Positions 1 through 7,366 are shown, numbered from the stretch's first letter. The stretch: 10,924 nt of DNA from Acidobacteriota bacterium (GCA_021827245.1 JAKAWN010000213.1:1-10924); one strand, 5' to 3'. Program-made: numbers and translations. Notes: generated by a model not told the origin, from the sequence alone.

Positions 1-2
1 TT

Positions 3-755
3 CGTTCGACACCTGAATCCGCGGTATTGAAATGGGCATTTGTCCTCATCACAGCTTACACGGGTCCATTCGGCGCGTTCCTTTATGTTCTCGGTTGCCG
101 TGAACCACTCCCAGGCCTGCACGAGCGCTACGTCTCGGCCCGGTGGCGGCAGGTTCTTGGCTCCACCATGCATTGCGTGGCAGGCGACGGGGTCGGGATT
201 CTCGCGGGAGCGGTGATCGGCAGCGCGCTCGGGCTTTCGGCACCGATGCATATCGCGTTGGAATACGTTCTTGGATTTGGTTTCGGTTGGACGATATTTC
301 AGGCGCTTTTCATGCGAGATATGGCGGGCGGGTCTTTCAGCCGCGCAGTGCGGCTGACCTTCATCCCCGAATTCCTTTCGATGAATGCATTGATGGGGGG
401 AATGATACCGGTCGTGACGCTCACGATGGTCAGCATCCCGGGGAGCGATTCTCCGCGAGGCGCAACTTTTTGGTTTCTCATGTCGATGGCGCTACTGGCT
501 GGCGGGATCGTCGCGTACCCCATCAACTGGTGGTTGGTTGCCCGCCATCTGAAGCACGGAATGATGACCGTGCGGAAAGTTGGTGCTGCCGAAGCAGCCG
601 CGTCTGAAACGAGCCGGACTATGGATCACGAAAAAATGGCGCATGCTCATGGCACCAACCCTTCGAAGGGAGCCACGGCTGGGATGGCAGTGCTGAGCAT
701 CGCGATATTCGGGCTCGGAATCGCATTGTCAGCGCTTCTTGGGGGTTTCCACTAA
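3..755 (+). CDS. DUF4396 family membrane protein, 5'-truncated by the window edge
   Basis: Integral membrane protein of unknown function; I recognise the DUF4396 pattern (an early TAYTGPFGAFLYVLG segment, then HCVAGDGVGILAG, then a membrane segment with AYPINWWLV). A TTG at 27 could serve as start, but the frame stays open to base 3 and family members have another hydrophobic segment before this point, so the real start is probably upstream of the window. About four further hydrophobic segments follow, the last being a C-terminal helix (AVLSIAIFGLGIALSALLGG). The loop before that helix is rich in His and Met (MDHEKMAHAHG), which would suit metal binding, but this is inference. No partner gene is visible downstream; the next gene is 500 bases away. 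Family call fairly sure, role unknown. Confidence 0.8.
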   Translation, partial: RSTPESAVLKWAFVLITAYTGPFGAFLYVLGCREPLPGLHERYVSARWRQVLGSTMHCVAGDGVGILAGAVIGSALGLSAPMHIALEYVLGFGFGWTIFQALFMRDMAGGSFSRAVRLTFIPEFLSMNALMGGMIPVVTLTMVSIPGSDSPRGATFWFLMSMALLAGGIVAYPINWWLVARHLKHGMMTVRKVGAAEAAASETSRTMDHEKMAHAHGTNPSKGATAGMAVLSIAIFGLGIALSALLGGFH

Positions 756-1264
756 GCTGGATGCTGGAACCAGGAAATGCAGGATTAGGCCCCACCAGCG
801 AGAGGAACTCATCGCTGTGCCGTTGCAGCTCAGCCCACTACACGGCAACAATTCTGGTCGACGGGTCAGGGATGCACTTTCGACCCAATTCCCCCATAGC
901 AAGGTGCGAATCACGGATAAGGGGAAGATGTCTCTCAGAGGAGATCAGAAGTGTTCATGCCCTTGAGACGCGAGCCTCCCTTTAACTCCTTTCACAACCG
1001 GCGCGGTGTGATTGTCCACTCTATTCAGGGCATCCAATGACACGGCGCCTTTTGTGCTGACTACCTACCAAGCTGCGCCGATGCCACAGCCGATTTGCCG
1101 TGGTGGGTCAGTTTCCAGCTAGCCCGTCAGCCAGCCAAAAGCCGCCTTCATAATTGGAAGGCGCCTAATCACGTTCCTCCAAGCCGGTTGTGCCGTTGGC
1201 GTCATCCCTGTACTCTTCGGCATTTGCCCAGAGGTGAGTCCGAAAACTCAACCGCCTGTTTCGC
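756..1264. other. gene-free interval of about 500 bases
   Basis: I see no convincing gene on either strand: the short open frames here start and end at random and read like no family. It holds a bulged hairpin (CACAACCG 993-1000 with CGGTGTG 1004-1010), a perfect 7-bp hairpin at 1143-1163 listed separately, and a 10-bp inverted repeat 993-1002/1183-1192. No tRNA-like cloverleaf or clear promoter for the downstream gene was found. It may be worn-down coding sequence or hold an unrecognised RNA. Confidence 0.5.
1143..1163. other. perfect 7-bp stem-loop
   Basis: CGCCTTC (1143-1149) pairs exactly with GAAGGCG (1157-1163) around a 7-base loop ATAATTG. On the minus strand the stem is followed by GCTTTTGG, a short T run, so it resembles a weak intrinsic terminator in that direction; on the plus strand there is no T run. 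No minus-strand gene that needs it is visible, so its role is open. Integron attC core sites were looked for around it and not found. Confidence 0.35.
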
Positions 1265-3070
1265 TTGATCGCGCAGTCAGTTACCATTTACAGTCAGTTC
1301 ATGGCCAAGATCGACGAGGACTTCTGGCCAGCATCGCTGGCTCATCTGACAAAGCCATACCTGAGCGATTCGTCGCAGCATGTCACCATCGGTGAGATCA
1401 GCAGCGAGCCCGTAAACAATTTCCCAGGCACGAGGCTTCTCTATACGGCCATGGTGCCGGCGGACGAGACAGGTGAGTGTCTTTGCCGTCCAGGCGGAAT
1501 AGGCCACGGGATCAGTAATCTCAAAGGGCAACCAGTCTACGATCCTGCTGCTGGTAACCCATCGGGTGCATTCTGGGTGGAGTCGCGGCGCCCCGACCAC
1601 AAGCGGTATCAGTCGCTGGTCGAATCGTGGCAGGTACATGATCGACATATCCTGCTGCCGTTCGCTGGTCTTTTGCAGCATTATGGACTTTCCCCGCGAG
1701 TCCTTCGAGACCTGACCGTTGCTTGGGACGATCTCAGGATTCCTACATTCGAGGTGGTCCGGGTGAGTCCGCTGGCGATCTACAAAACACTTAAGTTCGC
1801 GACCGCGGCTCGCGTTGAAATTCTCCGCGAATATCTGGAGGATTACCTGCTCGCCAATGAATGCGTTGCTCTCGCTACACAGTGGGAAGAGCGATACTCA
1901 ACCGGTGATCCAATGTTCGAGTCGGTGCTGGGTAAGGAAAAGGGACTCACCGCCGAGCTGAAAGGTCGGGAGGTCTGGCTGAAGCGCGTGGAGCATCTTG
2001 AAGAGGGAGATCAACATTCAGACACGTGGTGTACCCGACTCGTCATGAAACCGGAGAAGGCACTCGATTCGGAGCAGAAACTCGATTGGCCGGATCATCA
2101 CGGCTCCATCACAGGGTCCGGGATTATGGCCGGGTTCGGCGTAATGGAAGAGGCATACGTCCGGGACGAAGTGCTCGTTGCCTATGAAAATCGTCCGGAG
2201 TTTGACATTCACCCCGAAACCGGGTCGGTTGCGAACAGCGCATGGTGGGCCGTGGGATATTGCAGACGGGTTGGCCGAGATCACATTGCGCTCGAACTGC
2301 GCAAGCTGTACGAAGGCGCACAGTATTCCGTGATTAAACACTACTGCGGGTACGCGGTCAAAGAAAACTCCGTGCACGTGCCCACAAGTGATGCTGAAAA
2401 ACGGAACATTGGTATCCGCGCCCGTGATGTCGTCTACGGCTACCTTGCCTACATGAAGGCCATCGAAGAGATTTGCGATGCCTCCGGGCTATCATCTACG
2501 GCCGCCGAGATTGGCGGCCTGTCTGAGTCGGAGATCAACTATAAGGGTTGGTGGACCTTTCCAGAATTGGGCCGGCTCGGCAACGTGGCACCTCTAACTA
2601 TGACCTATCAGCAATTCCTGGCACGGTGCAAAAATATCTTCGCCATTTTCGAGGGCTTAAAATCGGGCCCCTTGCGATCTCTGCTGCGCACTCTCGGCAT
2701 ACCCAAAGATCAGATCAAGGAAGAACGGCTCAAACTCTCAGCATTTCTCTGCCAACTGGCAACTATTGCAAAAGAAGAGCACTGGAGCCTCATTGAGGAC
2801 GCGGGAGAGGTCGTCACGAACTGGGACAAGAATGCCCGTCTCGACTTCTACAAACCACTTTTTGCTTTGAACGGGCTTCGTCTGGCCGACGCGCATGCGT
2901 TGTCGGTTGGCGATCCAACAATGCAGGCATCGAACCTGAAGGAATTCGATATTGAGCCCGACAAATTTAAAACCGGCTGGGGACTTGCCCTGGATCGTGT
3001 CTATGACGAGGTCGCTAAATCTCTTCAGGCTGCGACGGCACTCCTTCAATCGGTTCAGCTCTTGGACTAG
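1265..3070 (+). CDS. uncharacterised 601-residue protein
   Basis: I do not recognise this protein's family. No signal peptide or membrane segment is evident, so it is probably cytoplasmic. Visible parts are a mixed N-terminal region (1-160); a charged helical stretch around 170-210 (AARVEILREYLEDYLLANEC); a Trp-, His- and Cys-containing middle (255-365, with DHHGSITGSG and HYCGY); and a mostly helical C-terminal third (445-600) containing DFYKPLFALNGLRLADAHA, which looks like a conserved core. The reading frame is long, uninterrupted and codon-like, so the gene is real. Start is uncertain: a TGA at 1235 limits it to TTG 1265 or ATG 1301, and neither has a good Shine-Dalgarno sequence. The DUF4238-like gene follows on the same strand after 115 bases, so co-transcription is possible. 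A nuclease, HEPN-like or sensor role cannot be assigned from motifs. Confidence 0.75.
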   Translation: MIAQSVTIYSQFMAKIDEDFWPASLAHLTKPYLSDSSQHVTIGEISSEPVNNFPGTRLLYTAMVPADETGECLCRPGGIGHGISNLKGQPVYDPAAGNPSGAFWVESRRPDHKRYQSLVESWQVHDRHILLPFAGLLQHYGLSPRVLRDLTVAWDDLRIPTFEVVRVSPLAIYKTLKFATAARVEILREYLEDYLLANECVALATQWEERYSTGDPMFESVLGKEKGLTAELKGREVWLKRVEHLEEGDQHSDTWCTRLVMKPEKALDSEQKLDWPDHHGSITGSGIMAGFGVMEEAYVRDEVLVAYENRPEFDIHPETGSVANSAWWAVGYCRRVGRDHIALELRKLYEGAQYSVIKHYCGYAVKENSVHVPTSDAEKRNIGIRARDVVYGYLAYMKAIEEICDASGLSSTAAEIGGLSESEINYKGWWTFPELGRLGNVAPLTMTYQQFLARCKNIFAIFEGLKSGPLRSLLRTLGIPKDQIKEERLKLSAFLCQLATIAKEEHWSLIEDAGEVVTNWDKNARLDFYKPLFALNGLRLADAHALSVGDPTMQASNLKEFDIEPDKFKTGWGLALDRVYDEVAKSLQAATALLQSVQLLD

Positions 3071-3185
3071 AAACTTAGGTCGGTATACACGATGTTCTTT
3101 GGCATGAATCCAAATCGCGAACGAGGGAGCGCTGCCATTGTCGGCTCCTGTTGTGCAGATATAGACATGAATGATAGGGACGAAG

Positions 3186-4187
3186 ATGCAGCGTAACGGC
3201 GCTGCGAATCAGCATTACCTCTCGCAAGTTGAGCAACGGCTCAATGCGTTGAACCCGAATGCAAGTCAGCTCAATCAGCGCATCTATTCATTCAAGGTTA
3301 CCGACAGAGAAACGTTTACTCTCTCCCTCGATTCCCCGCGAGGGCGCTCCATCTCCAAAAACCTTGTCTTGCGCGATCTATTCAGCTTTGACGTGATTCG
3401 CCAAAACGCCTTGCGTTTCAACTTCGAGTCGTTCTTTCAGCAGTACGAAAGAGACATGGAGTTGAACACCGTAGCGCTTTTGCGAAAACTTGAGCAGGGC
3501 TCGGGAGATCTCAAGAAAGAGATTCTGGAAGTGTTCGTAGCGAAGTTCATGAACTTTCTTCGCAACCCATACTCCGTTAAGAAAGTTCTAAACACCTTCG
3601 GCAACGTTCTGCGTTTTCATCCCACCGATCCAGAGCTTCTGGCAAGTTACAATGCGGTGCTCGCGGGACGCAAGCCCCAGCAGGCTCATCTCTGCGCACA
3701 ACTGAACATCAGCCCGGAACAATATCAGATGTGGCTATCGGCGTTGTTCATGTTGCTCGTGCGGCCTGCCCCAAACGAAGTCAATCTCATGGAGACCATC
3801 GTCAAACAAATATTCGAGAGCCCGTCCGGGTTTCCTATGGTTTGCGTCTATAGATACAGCAGCGAACCTGCGGACAAGAGATGCCTTCTATCCGACCGCG
3901 GCTACGCTACGCCTTTGCCACAGGGATCCCATCTTTCATTCAGCTTCAACTTGTGCTCAAGAGCGTTCATCGTCTATCTCTTTGCCGAGATTGAGGAACT
4001 CAATCTACCGTACGTGCTGCCGCCTAGAGTCATTGAGTCTTACCGGACCCAAGAGAAGGATGTCCGGGTCGTTCCGTTCACCGATGATCTCGCTGCCCTC
4101 GCCCGATATAACCAGAACGTTGTCTATCAGTGCCATCACGCGGTGTATTCATCATCGCGACTTGTATATGGGGCGACTCTCAAGTAA
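3186..4187 (+). CDS. DUF4238-like protein
   Basis: Protein of unknown function resembling DUF4238. What I see is the N-terminal NQHYLSQVEQRLN, corresponding to the family's (H/Q)HYV-type opening; QRIYSF soon after; a helical middle; CLLSDRGYATPL, corresponding to the family's 'SDNPV' stretch in altered form; and a C-terminal ALARYNQNVVYQCHHAVYSS matching the closing Asn-containing helix. No membrane segment or signal peptide. I chose ATG 3186 because AGGGA (3176-3180) lies 5 bases upstream. ATG 3171 in the same frame adds five residues and lacks such a site. Gives 333 residues, in the usual size range. DUF4238 genes often occur in variable genome regions, but I know of no established activity. 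Could be functionally paired with the 601-residue gene upstream. Confidence 0.7.
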   Translation: MQRNGAANQHYLSQVEQRLNALNPNASQLNQRIYSFKVTDRETFTLSLDSPRGRSISKNLVLRDLFSFDVIRQNALRFNFESFFQQYERDMELNTVALLRKLEQGSGDLKKEILEVFVAKFMNFLRNPYSVKKVLNTFGNVLRFHPTDPELLASYNAVLAGRKPQQAHLCAQLNISPEQYQMWLSALFMLLVRPAPNEVNLMETIVKQIFESPSGFPMVCVYRYSSEPADKRCLLSDRGYATPLPQGSHLSFSFNLCSRAFIVYLFAEIEELNLPYVLPPRVIESYRTQEKDVRVVPFTDDLAALARYNQNVVYQCHHAVYSSSRLVYGATLK

Positions 4188-4605
4188 TTGTGACCGCTTC
4201 AGGCACAGGTGATTTCTTATCCCATCAAACCCATTCGTGGCATCAGCCTTTTCTTGGAACCCAAGGACAAGCACACCTTCGACTCTTCGCGCAGCATTGT
4301 GGATGAATATTACCTGAGCCCCGTCCGGTTTGCTTCTGCCGGCTAGCACTTGTAGATGGCCAAACCTTCAGTGTCAGCGTAGTCCTAGGCCCATCTAAGG
4401 ATCGGCATCGCGAAACGCCATTGTCGTAAGAAATCAGGCTACTGTGTGGATGGTCGGCTACCCAGAAACTGATCCACTGGCCGATTTGTGCCTCCGTCGT
4501 CCTCCTTCGGTGAAGCAATCGCTGCAGGAATGCCTCGATTCACGGCCTGACCACTTCTGAGGCCTACGGGTAGGCGGAGCCGACGCTCGCTGAGGAGAGA
4601 TCCCC
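4188..4605. other. gene-poor interval with one doubtful micro-ORF
   Basis: About 420 bases without a convincing gene. In the frame of the preceding gene, after its stop and a second stop at 4191, a GTG at 4209 opens 45 codons to TAG at 4344-4346, reading VISYPIKPIRGISLFLEP at its start. It looks mildly protein-like but has only a weak AGG-type site upstream and no family match, so I do not call it a gene. Near the end, GCCTA (4562-4566) and TAGGC (4571-4575) form a short hairpin just before the ribosome binding site of the nuclease gene. No T run and no clear promoter. Confidence 0.4.
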
Positions 4606-5766
4606 ATGAAACCAAACGCGGAAAATGCCAGCAGTTTCAATCTGCGGACAGCCCCACCGCTGAGCCAGTCGCGGCAGGGCGACATGGCGTGCGAAACACT
4701 CTACGTTCGCAAGCACGTCCAGGGCGGGCGGATGGCGGAATCAGCTCCGGCGACACGCGGAATTGAAATCCACCAAATCCTGGCGACGTACATCAACCAT
4801 TTGGTCAGAACCAGGCGCCACACCGACCTCGAATTGTTCGACAATCTCATAAAAAGCGTGAGTCCCGAAGGGCGCGAAGTGCTGGACCGCTTCCGTGACG
4901 GCCACGCCTTTGACCCGGAAAAGGTTCTGGCCACGGAACTCCATATTGCGCTCGACGAATACTTTCTTCCAGTTGAGTCCCCTGGTATCGCTGGGCGAAT
5001 GGCCGAGTACGAAGGGACGCTTGACTTGGTGATGCTCCATTCGGTCACCGAGGCCGAGATTGACGATTGGAAGAGCTACTACCAAGTCATTGATGCCGAC
5101 ACGTTCCAATCGAAGTTCTATCCCCTACTGCTGATGTGCCTGAACCCATCCCTCGAGCGCGTGAAATTCGTGCTGGAGTTCATCCGCTATGGCGCGTCTC
5201 GCTGCGTCGAATACACGCGAAAGGACTTGCCCTGGCTCAAGGAACTGGCTCAACGAGAACGGGCGCGTCAAGAACAACTCCACGAACTGTCCCTTGGCTA
5301 CGAGGACCTCAAGGCCTCGCCTGGCCGGCACTGCACCTGGTGTCCGATTCTGTTGCACGGTTGCCCTGTGGCTGAGACCAATCCCTACGGCCAGATGTCG
5401 GCCGAGGAACGGCTGCGATTTGCGCTCTGGCTACAGGAGGCCGAAAAGCAAAACACCAGGGTGTTGAAGGACTTGATGGTTGAACGCGGGCCGGTTCGGT
5501 ACCGGGACGGGAACCAAACTGAATACGTTGCCGGCTTTGTGCCTACGGAGAAGAAGTTCTTCCCATACAGGGATGCCATTCCGATCCTTGACGAATGGTT
5601 CAGTGCGCACCCCGATGAGCAAGGCCTGTGCGACAAATTGACGATTTCGGGCCTTTCCTCAACGCTCAAAACAGCCAAGAGAACCGAGCTTCGGGAGAAG
5701 CTCGCAAGCATCGCGGACGTGCGCATCGAAACCGATCTCCGAATCGGGCGGGAAACCAACGGTTGA
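4606..5766 (+). CDS. RecB/Cas4-type PD-(D/E)XK nuclease with Fe-S cysteines
   Basis: Predicted cytoplasmic DNA exonuclease of the RecB/AddB/Cas4 fold. Motifs in order over 386 residues: Cys29 (MACETLY); RGIEIH with His56; Glu111 (TELHIAL); Asp140 in GTLD; Asp154-x-Lys156 (DDWKS), the (D/E)xK catalytic pair; Q168-xxx-Y172 (QSKFY), the RecB-type QxxxY motif; then Cys243, Cys246 and Cys253 (CTWC...GC). One early Cys plus three late ones is the 4Fe-4S arrangement known from AddB and Cas4. Residues 260-386 form a further region ending LTISGLSSTLKTAKR...VRIETDLRI, reminiscent of phage-encoded RecB-like nucleases (inference). ATG 4606 is preceded by GAGGAGA about 8 bases upstream. No cas genes, repeats, helicase or recombinase lie nearby, so it is an orphan. 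All key residues are present, so it should be active. Confidence 0.85.
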   Translation: MKPNAENASSFNLRTAPPLSQSRQGDMACETLYVRKHVQGGRMAESAPATRGIEIHQILATYINHLVRTRRHTDLELFDNLIKSVSPEGREVLDRFRDGHAFDPEKVLATELHIALDEYFLPVESPGIAGRMAEYEGTLDLVMLHSVTEAEIDDWKSYYQVIDADTFQSKFYPLLLMCLNPSLERVKFVLEFIRYGASRCVEYTRKDLPWLKELAQRERARQEQLHELSLGYEDLKASPGRHCTWCPILLHGCPVAETNPYGQMSAEERLRFALWLQEAEKQNTRVLKDLMVERGPVRYRDGNQTEYVAGFVPTEKKFFPYRDAIPILDEWFSAHPDEQGLCDKLTISGLSSTLKTAKRTELREKLASIADVRIETDLRIGRETNG

Positions 5767-5783
5767 GACAAGAGAGCGAAGCA

Positions 5784-5817
5784 GCCACTTGCCAGTGGCA
5801 CGGGTGCATGGCATAGT
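5784..5817 (+). promoter_or_regulatory. promoter and overlapping operator of the toxin-antitoxin pair
   Basis: TTGCCA (5789-5794) and CATAGT (5812-5817) are separated by 17 bases, a good sigma70-like arrangement (5/6 and 4/6 consensus matches). A perfect inverted repeat, GCCACT 5784-5789 and AGTGGC 5794-5799, covers the -35 element. Antitoxins of this class usually repress their own promoter by binding such palindromes, so this is a likely autoregulatory operator. The expected transcript start, near 5824, fits an antitoxin start at 5834 or 5849 and rules out the upstream TTG at 5789. The same repeat might instead be a hairpin behind the nuclease gene, but no T run follows. Confidence 0.5.
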
Positions 5818-5848
5818 ACGTAATATCACTACAATGGGGGTTCTGGCC

Positions 5849-6094
5849 ATGGAAAAAGCCGTTTCTGCCGCCGACGCAAACCGTAAATTCTCAAAGCTCC
5901 TCCGCCGGGTTCGGGAGGGGTACAGCTTTGTTGTGACGTCGCATGGCAAAGCGGTGGCGAAGATTGTGCCCGTCGAGGGAAATGGAGAGGTCTCGCGTGG
6001 CGCCAGAAAAGCGCTGGTAAAGCGATTGCGCGCGGAGCCTGTGGTGACGATCGGACGCTGGACCCGGGATGAGCTCTACGAGGACAAGCCATGA
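5849..6094 (+). CDS. Phd/YefM-type antitoxin
   Basis: Antitoxin that should bind and neutralise the PIN toxin encoded next and repress the shared promoter. The 81-residue product opens MEKAVSAADANRKFSKLLRRVREG, the typical Phd/YefM DNA-binding N-terminus (sAxeArrnFsklL pattern), continues with VVTSHGKAVAKIVP (the usual strand and 'G+pvA.ivP' motif), and ends in a charged tail (residues 50-81) that would wrap the toxin. I chose ATG 5849 because it begins the conserved domain and lies downstream of the predicted promoter. ATG 5834 in the same frame adds five residues and is also possible. Its TGA overlaps the toxin ATG by ATGA, so the two are translationally coupled. Family call sure; the exact start less so. 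Confidence 0.88.
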   Translation: MEKAVSAADANRKFSKLLRRVREGYSFVVTSHGKAVAKIVPVEGNGEVSRGARKALVKRLRAEPVVTIGRWTRDELYEDKP

Positions 6095-6540
6095 GAGTAG
6101 CGCTGGACACGAACATCCTGGCCTACGCGGAAGGCGTAAACGGCGCTGACATGAAGCAAAAAGCATTGGACCTGGTGGAGAGGCTGCCGGATGGTGCTGC
6201 GCTGTTGCCCGTGCAGACATTGGGCGAGCTATTCAACCTACTCGTGCGGAAGGCGGGGCGAACACAAACGAAGGCCCGGAAGGCGCTGCTGAGCTGGCAG
6301 GATGCTTTCCCTGTCATCGAGACTTCCGCCGAGGTGATGCTGGCGGCTGCAGACCTCGCGACCGATCATCAGCTGTGCAACTTTGCGGCTCTCTGTCTCC
6401 TGTTCCGTCAAACGAAGGGCACCCTGCAAGCACTCGGGACCGACCGCGAAGATTGCGGGTGCCGGTTTGGTGTCAGTTTCGATGCACTTTTTCGCAGTTA
6501 CGCGAGCGAGCGCTTCTTCGCTTTACCTTCTCGATGCTGA
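6091..6540 (+). CDS. PIN-domain (VapC-like) toxin, active site probably impaired
   Basis: PIN-domain RNase toxin paired with the Phd-type antitoxin. Residues 1-95 fit well: LDTNILAY with Asp6, LGELFNLL with Glu46, AADLATDHQL with Asp88. In relatives of this type DHQL is followed by a (F/I)WDA segment carrying a third catalytic Asp; here it reads CNFAAL, putting Ala99 where the Asp belongs. The alignment continues without gaps: TDREDCG (118-123) sits where 'SEDmqdG' is expected and GVSFDALF (127-134) where 'GVTVVNPF' is expected. So the frame is intact, but the C-terminal third has diverged. After residue 134 there are 15 extra residues that run 43 bases into the convergent DoxX gene. Probably a decaying or inactive toxin; an altered specificity cannot be excluded. 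Family consensus is from memory. Confidence 0.8.
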   Translation: MRVALDTNILAYAEGVNGADMKQKALDLVERLPDGAALLPVQTLGELFNLLVRKAGRTQTKARKALLSWQDAFPVIETSAEVMLAAADLATDHQLCNFAALCLLFRQTKGTLQALGTDREDCGCRFGVSFDALFRSYASERFFALPSRC

Positions 6541-6959
6541 GCCGAGTCGGGATTTGCCACAGCCCCCAGCAACAGTGCGGCAGCAAAGGCCGTGAAGACT
6601 CCATAACCGAGAGGCGCTTTAATGCCAAGGGCGATGCTCATCGTCAGCGCAAACGAGAGGAGTAGTCCGGCGCTGGCCCAGGCGACCATGCGCTGACAGA
6701 ACCCGACGAGAAGAGCAACCGCCAGCGTGAATTCGACAATTGACTCAAGGGTTCCAAGCGCGGGAATGAACTTTCTTGGCACAAACCAGTTCAGGTATGC
6801 GACGAACTGCAGGAAGTGAGACCAATCGCCCCAGGACACTCCCGGAGTTCCGTGCGGTCCGTAGAGCCCGAAGCGATCGGCAATTGCGGATAGAAACGCG
6901 GCGCTGAGGGCAAATCGCAGAAGGATTTTTGTCGCTCGCAGAATGCGTTCCTCACTCAT
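6498..6959 (-). CDS. DoxX family membrane protein
   Basis: Small four-helix inner-membrane protein of the DoxX family (153 residues, normal length). It opens ILRATKILLRFALSAAFLSAIADRFGLYG, the usual first helix with its RxxLG/F-type pattern. Further hydrophobic helices are at about 66-88, 90-112 and 117-136, and the tail is basic (HREGKAKKRSLA). Family members are linked to quinone or thiol redox processes in some organisms, but the exact role here is unknown. The start ATG (6959-6957) overlaps the TGA of the upstream cupin gene as ATGA, so the two are co-translated; a longer in-frame ORF reaching to 7229 is only an extension through the cupin gene. Its 3' end overlaps the convergent toxin gene by 43 bases. 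Confidence 0.88.
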   Translation of the reverse strand: MSEERILRATKILLRFALSAAFLSAIADRFGLYGPHGTPGVSWGDWSHFLQFVAYLNWFVPRKFIPALGTLESIVEFTLAVALLVGFCQRMVAWASAGLLLSFALTMSIALGIKAPLGYGVFTAFAAALLLGAVANPDSAQHREGKAKKRSLA

Positions 6960-7366
6960 AGGAGCTTCGTCCACTTCTTGCCCTTTTCGCCGAAGGCCAC
7001 AACGAGCACCCTGGCCGACTTGGTCGCACTCGCGCTGCCAGAAGGCAGGTGAATAACTCCCGGTGCTTCGTAGAATGTCTGGCCGGTTGACAACAAGACT
7101 TCCGGTCGGCCCTGTACATGAAACCTGAATTTCCCCTCGAGAATGTAACCAAGCACAAATCCTGAATGGATATGCTTCGGGGATTCGTAGCCGGGCGGGA
7201 AAATCAGTTCTCGGATGCTGGCCTGCCAACCCTCCAGGTCGAGGTGTGGGAGATCGTAGGTCGCGAGGATTTCCATTCCGAACTGATCGACCTTTTGCGG
7301 CTTGCTCGCGGCAACCACGGCAAGACTGGCCAAACTGGCCATGAGAAACTCCCGACGGTTTTTCAT
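6956..7366 (-). CDS. exported cupin-domain protein with twin-arginine signal
   Basis: Single-domain cupin of 136 residues, probably periplasmic. It starts MKNRREFLMASLASLAVVAAS, a short signal with Arg-Arg-x-Phe-Leu, as in Tat substrates. The cupin core contains KHIHSGFVLGYILEGKF (metal-ligand type His65 and His67, with the GYxLEG turn) and GQTFYEAPGVIHLPS (second motif with His106). The Glu usual in the first cupin motif is replaced by a hydrophobic residue; as far as I recall this is normal for the subgroup with an HxHxGxVxGYVLEG motif. The substrate is unknown. It is the first gene of a two-gene operon with doxX and is transcribed away from the MocR regulator gene 81 bases away, so it is the likely regulatory target. 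No strong Shine-Dalgarno site precedes the ATG. Confidence 0.85.
   Translation of the reverse strand: MKNRREFLMASLASLAVVAASKPQKVDQFGMEILATYDLPHLDLEGWQASIRELIFPPGYESPKHIHSGFVLGYILEGKFRFHVQGRPEVLLSTGQTFYEAPGVIHLPSGSASATKSARVLVVAFGEKGKKWTKLL

Noticed and set aside
1143..1175. Integron attC site around the hairpin and the following GCCTAATC.
   Set aside because: The GTTRRRY and RYYYAAC core pairs are not present in the needed arrangement, and no integrase is nearby.
993..1192. A 200-base MITE-like element bounded by a 10-bp inverted repeat (CACAACCGGC at 993-1002 and its complement at 1183-1192).
   Set aside because: No target-site duplication flanks it, no second copy is present, and a 10-bp match in an interval this size is not far from chance.
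4606..5766. Cas4 of a CRISPR system.
   Set aside because: No repeat array or other cas gene is in the window, and the protein is longer than Cas4, with a phage-like C-terminal region.
5789..5848. Upstream TTG start for the antitoxin, giving 101 residues.
   Set aside because: It falls within the predicted -35 element and operator, and the extra residues precede the conserved start of the Phd/YefM domain.
6383..6500. A frameshift in the PIN toxin, suggested by weak likeness of another frame to the PIN C-terminus (GLVSVSMHFFA against GLTVVNPFA).
   Set aside because: The original frame aligns without gaps through TDREDCG and GVSFDALF at exactly the expected spacing, so substitutions explain the divergence better than a frameshift.
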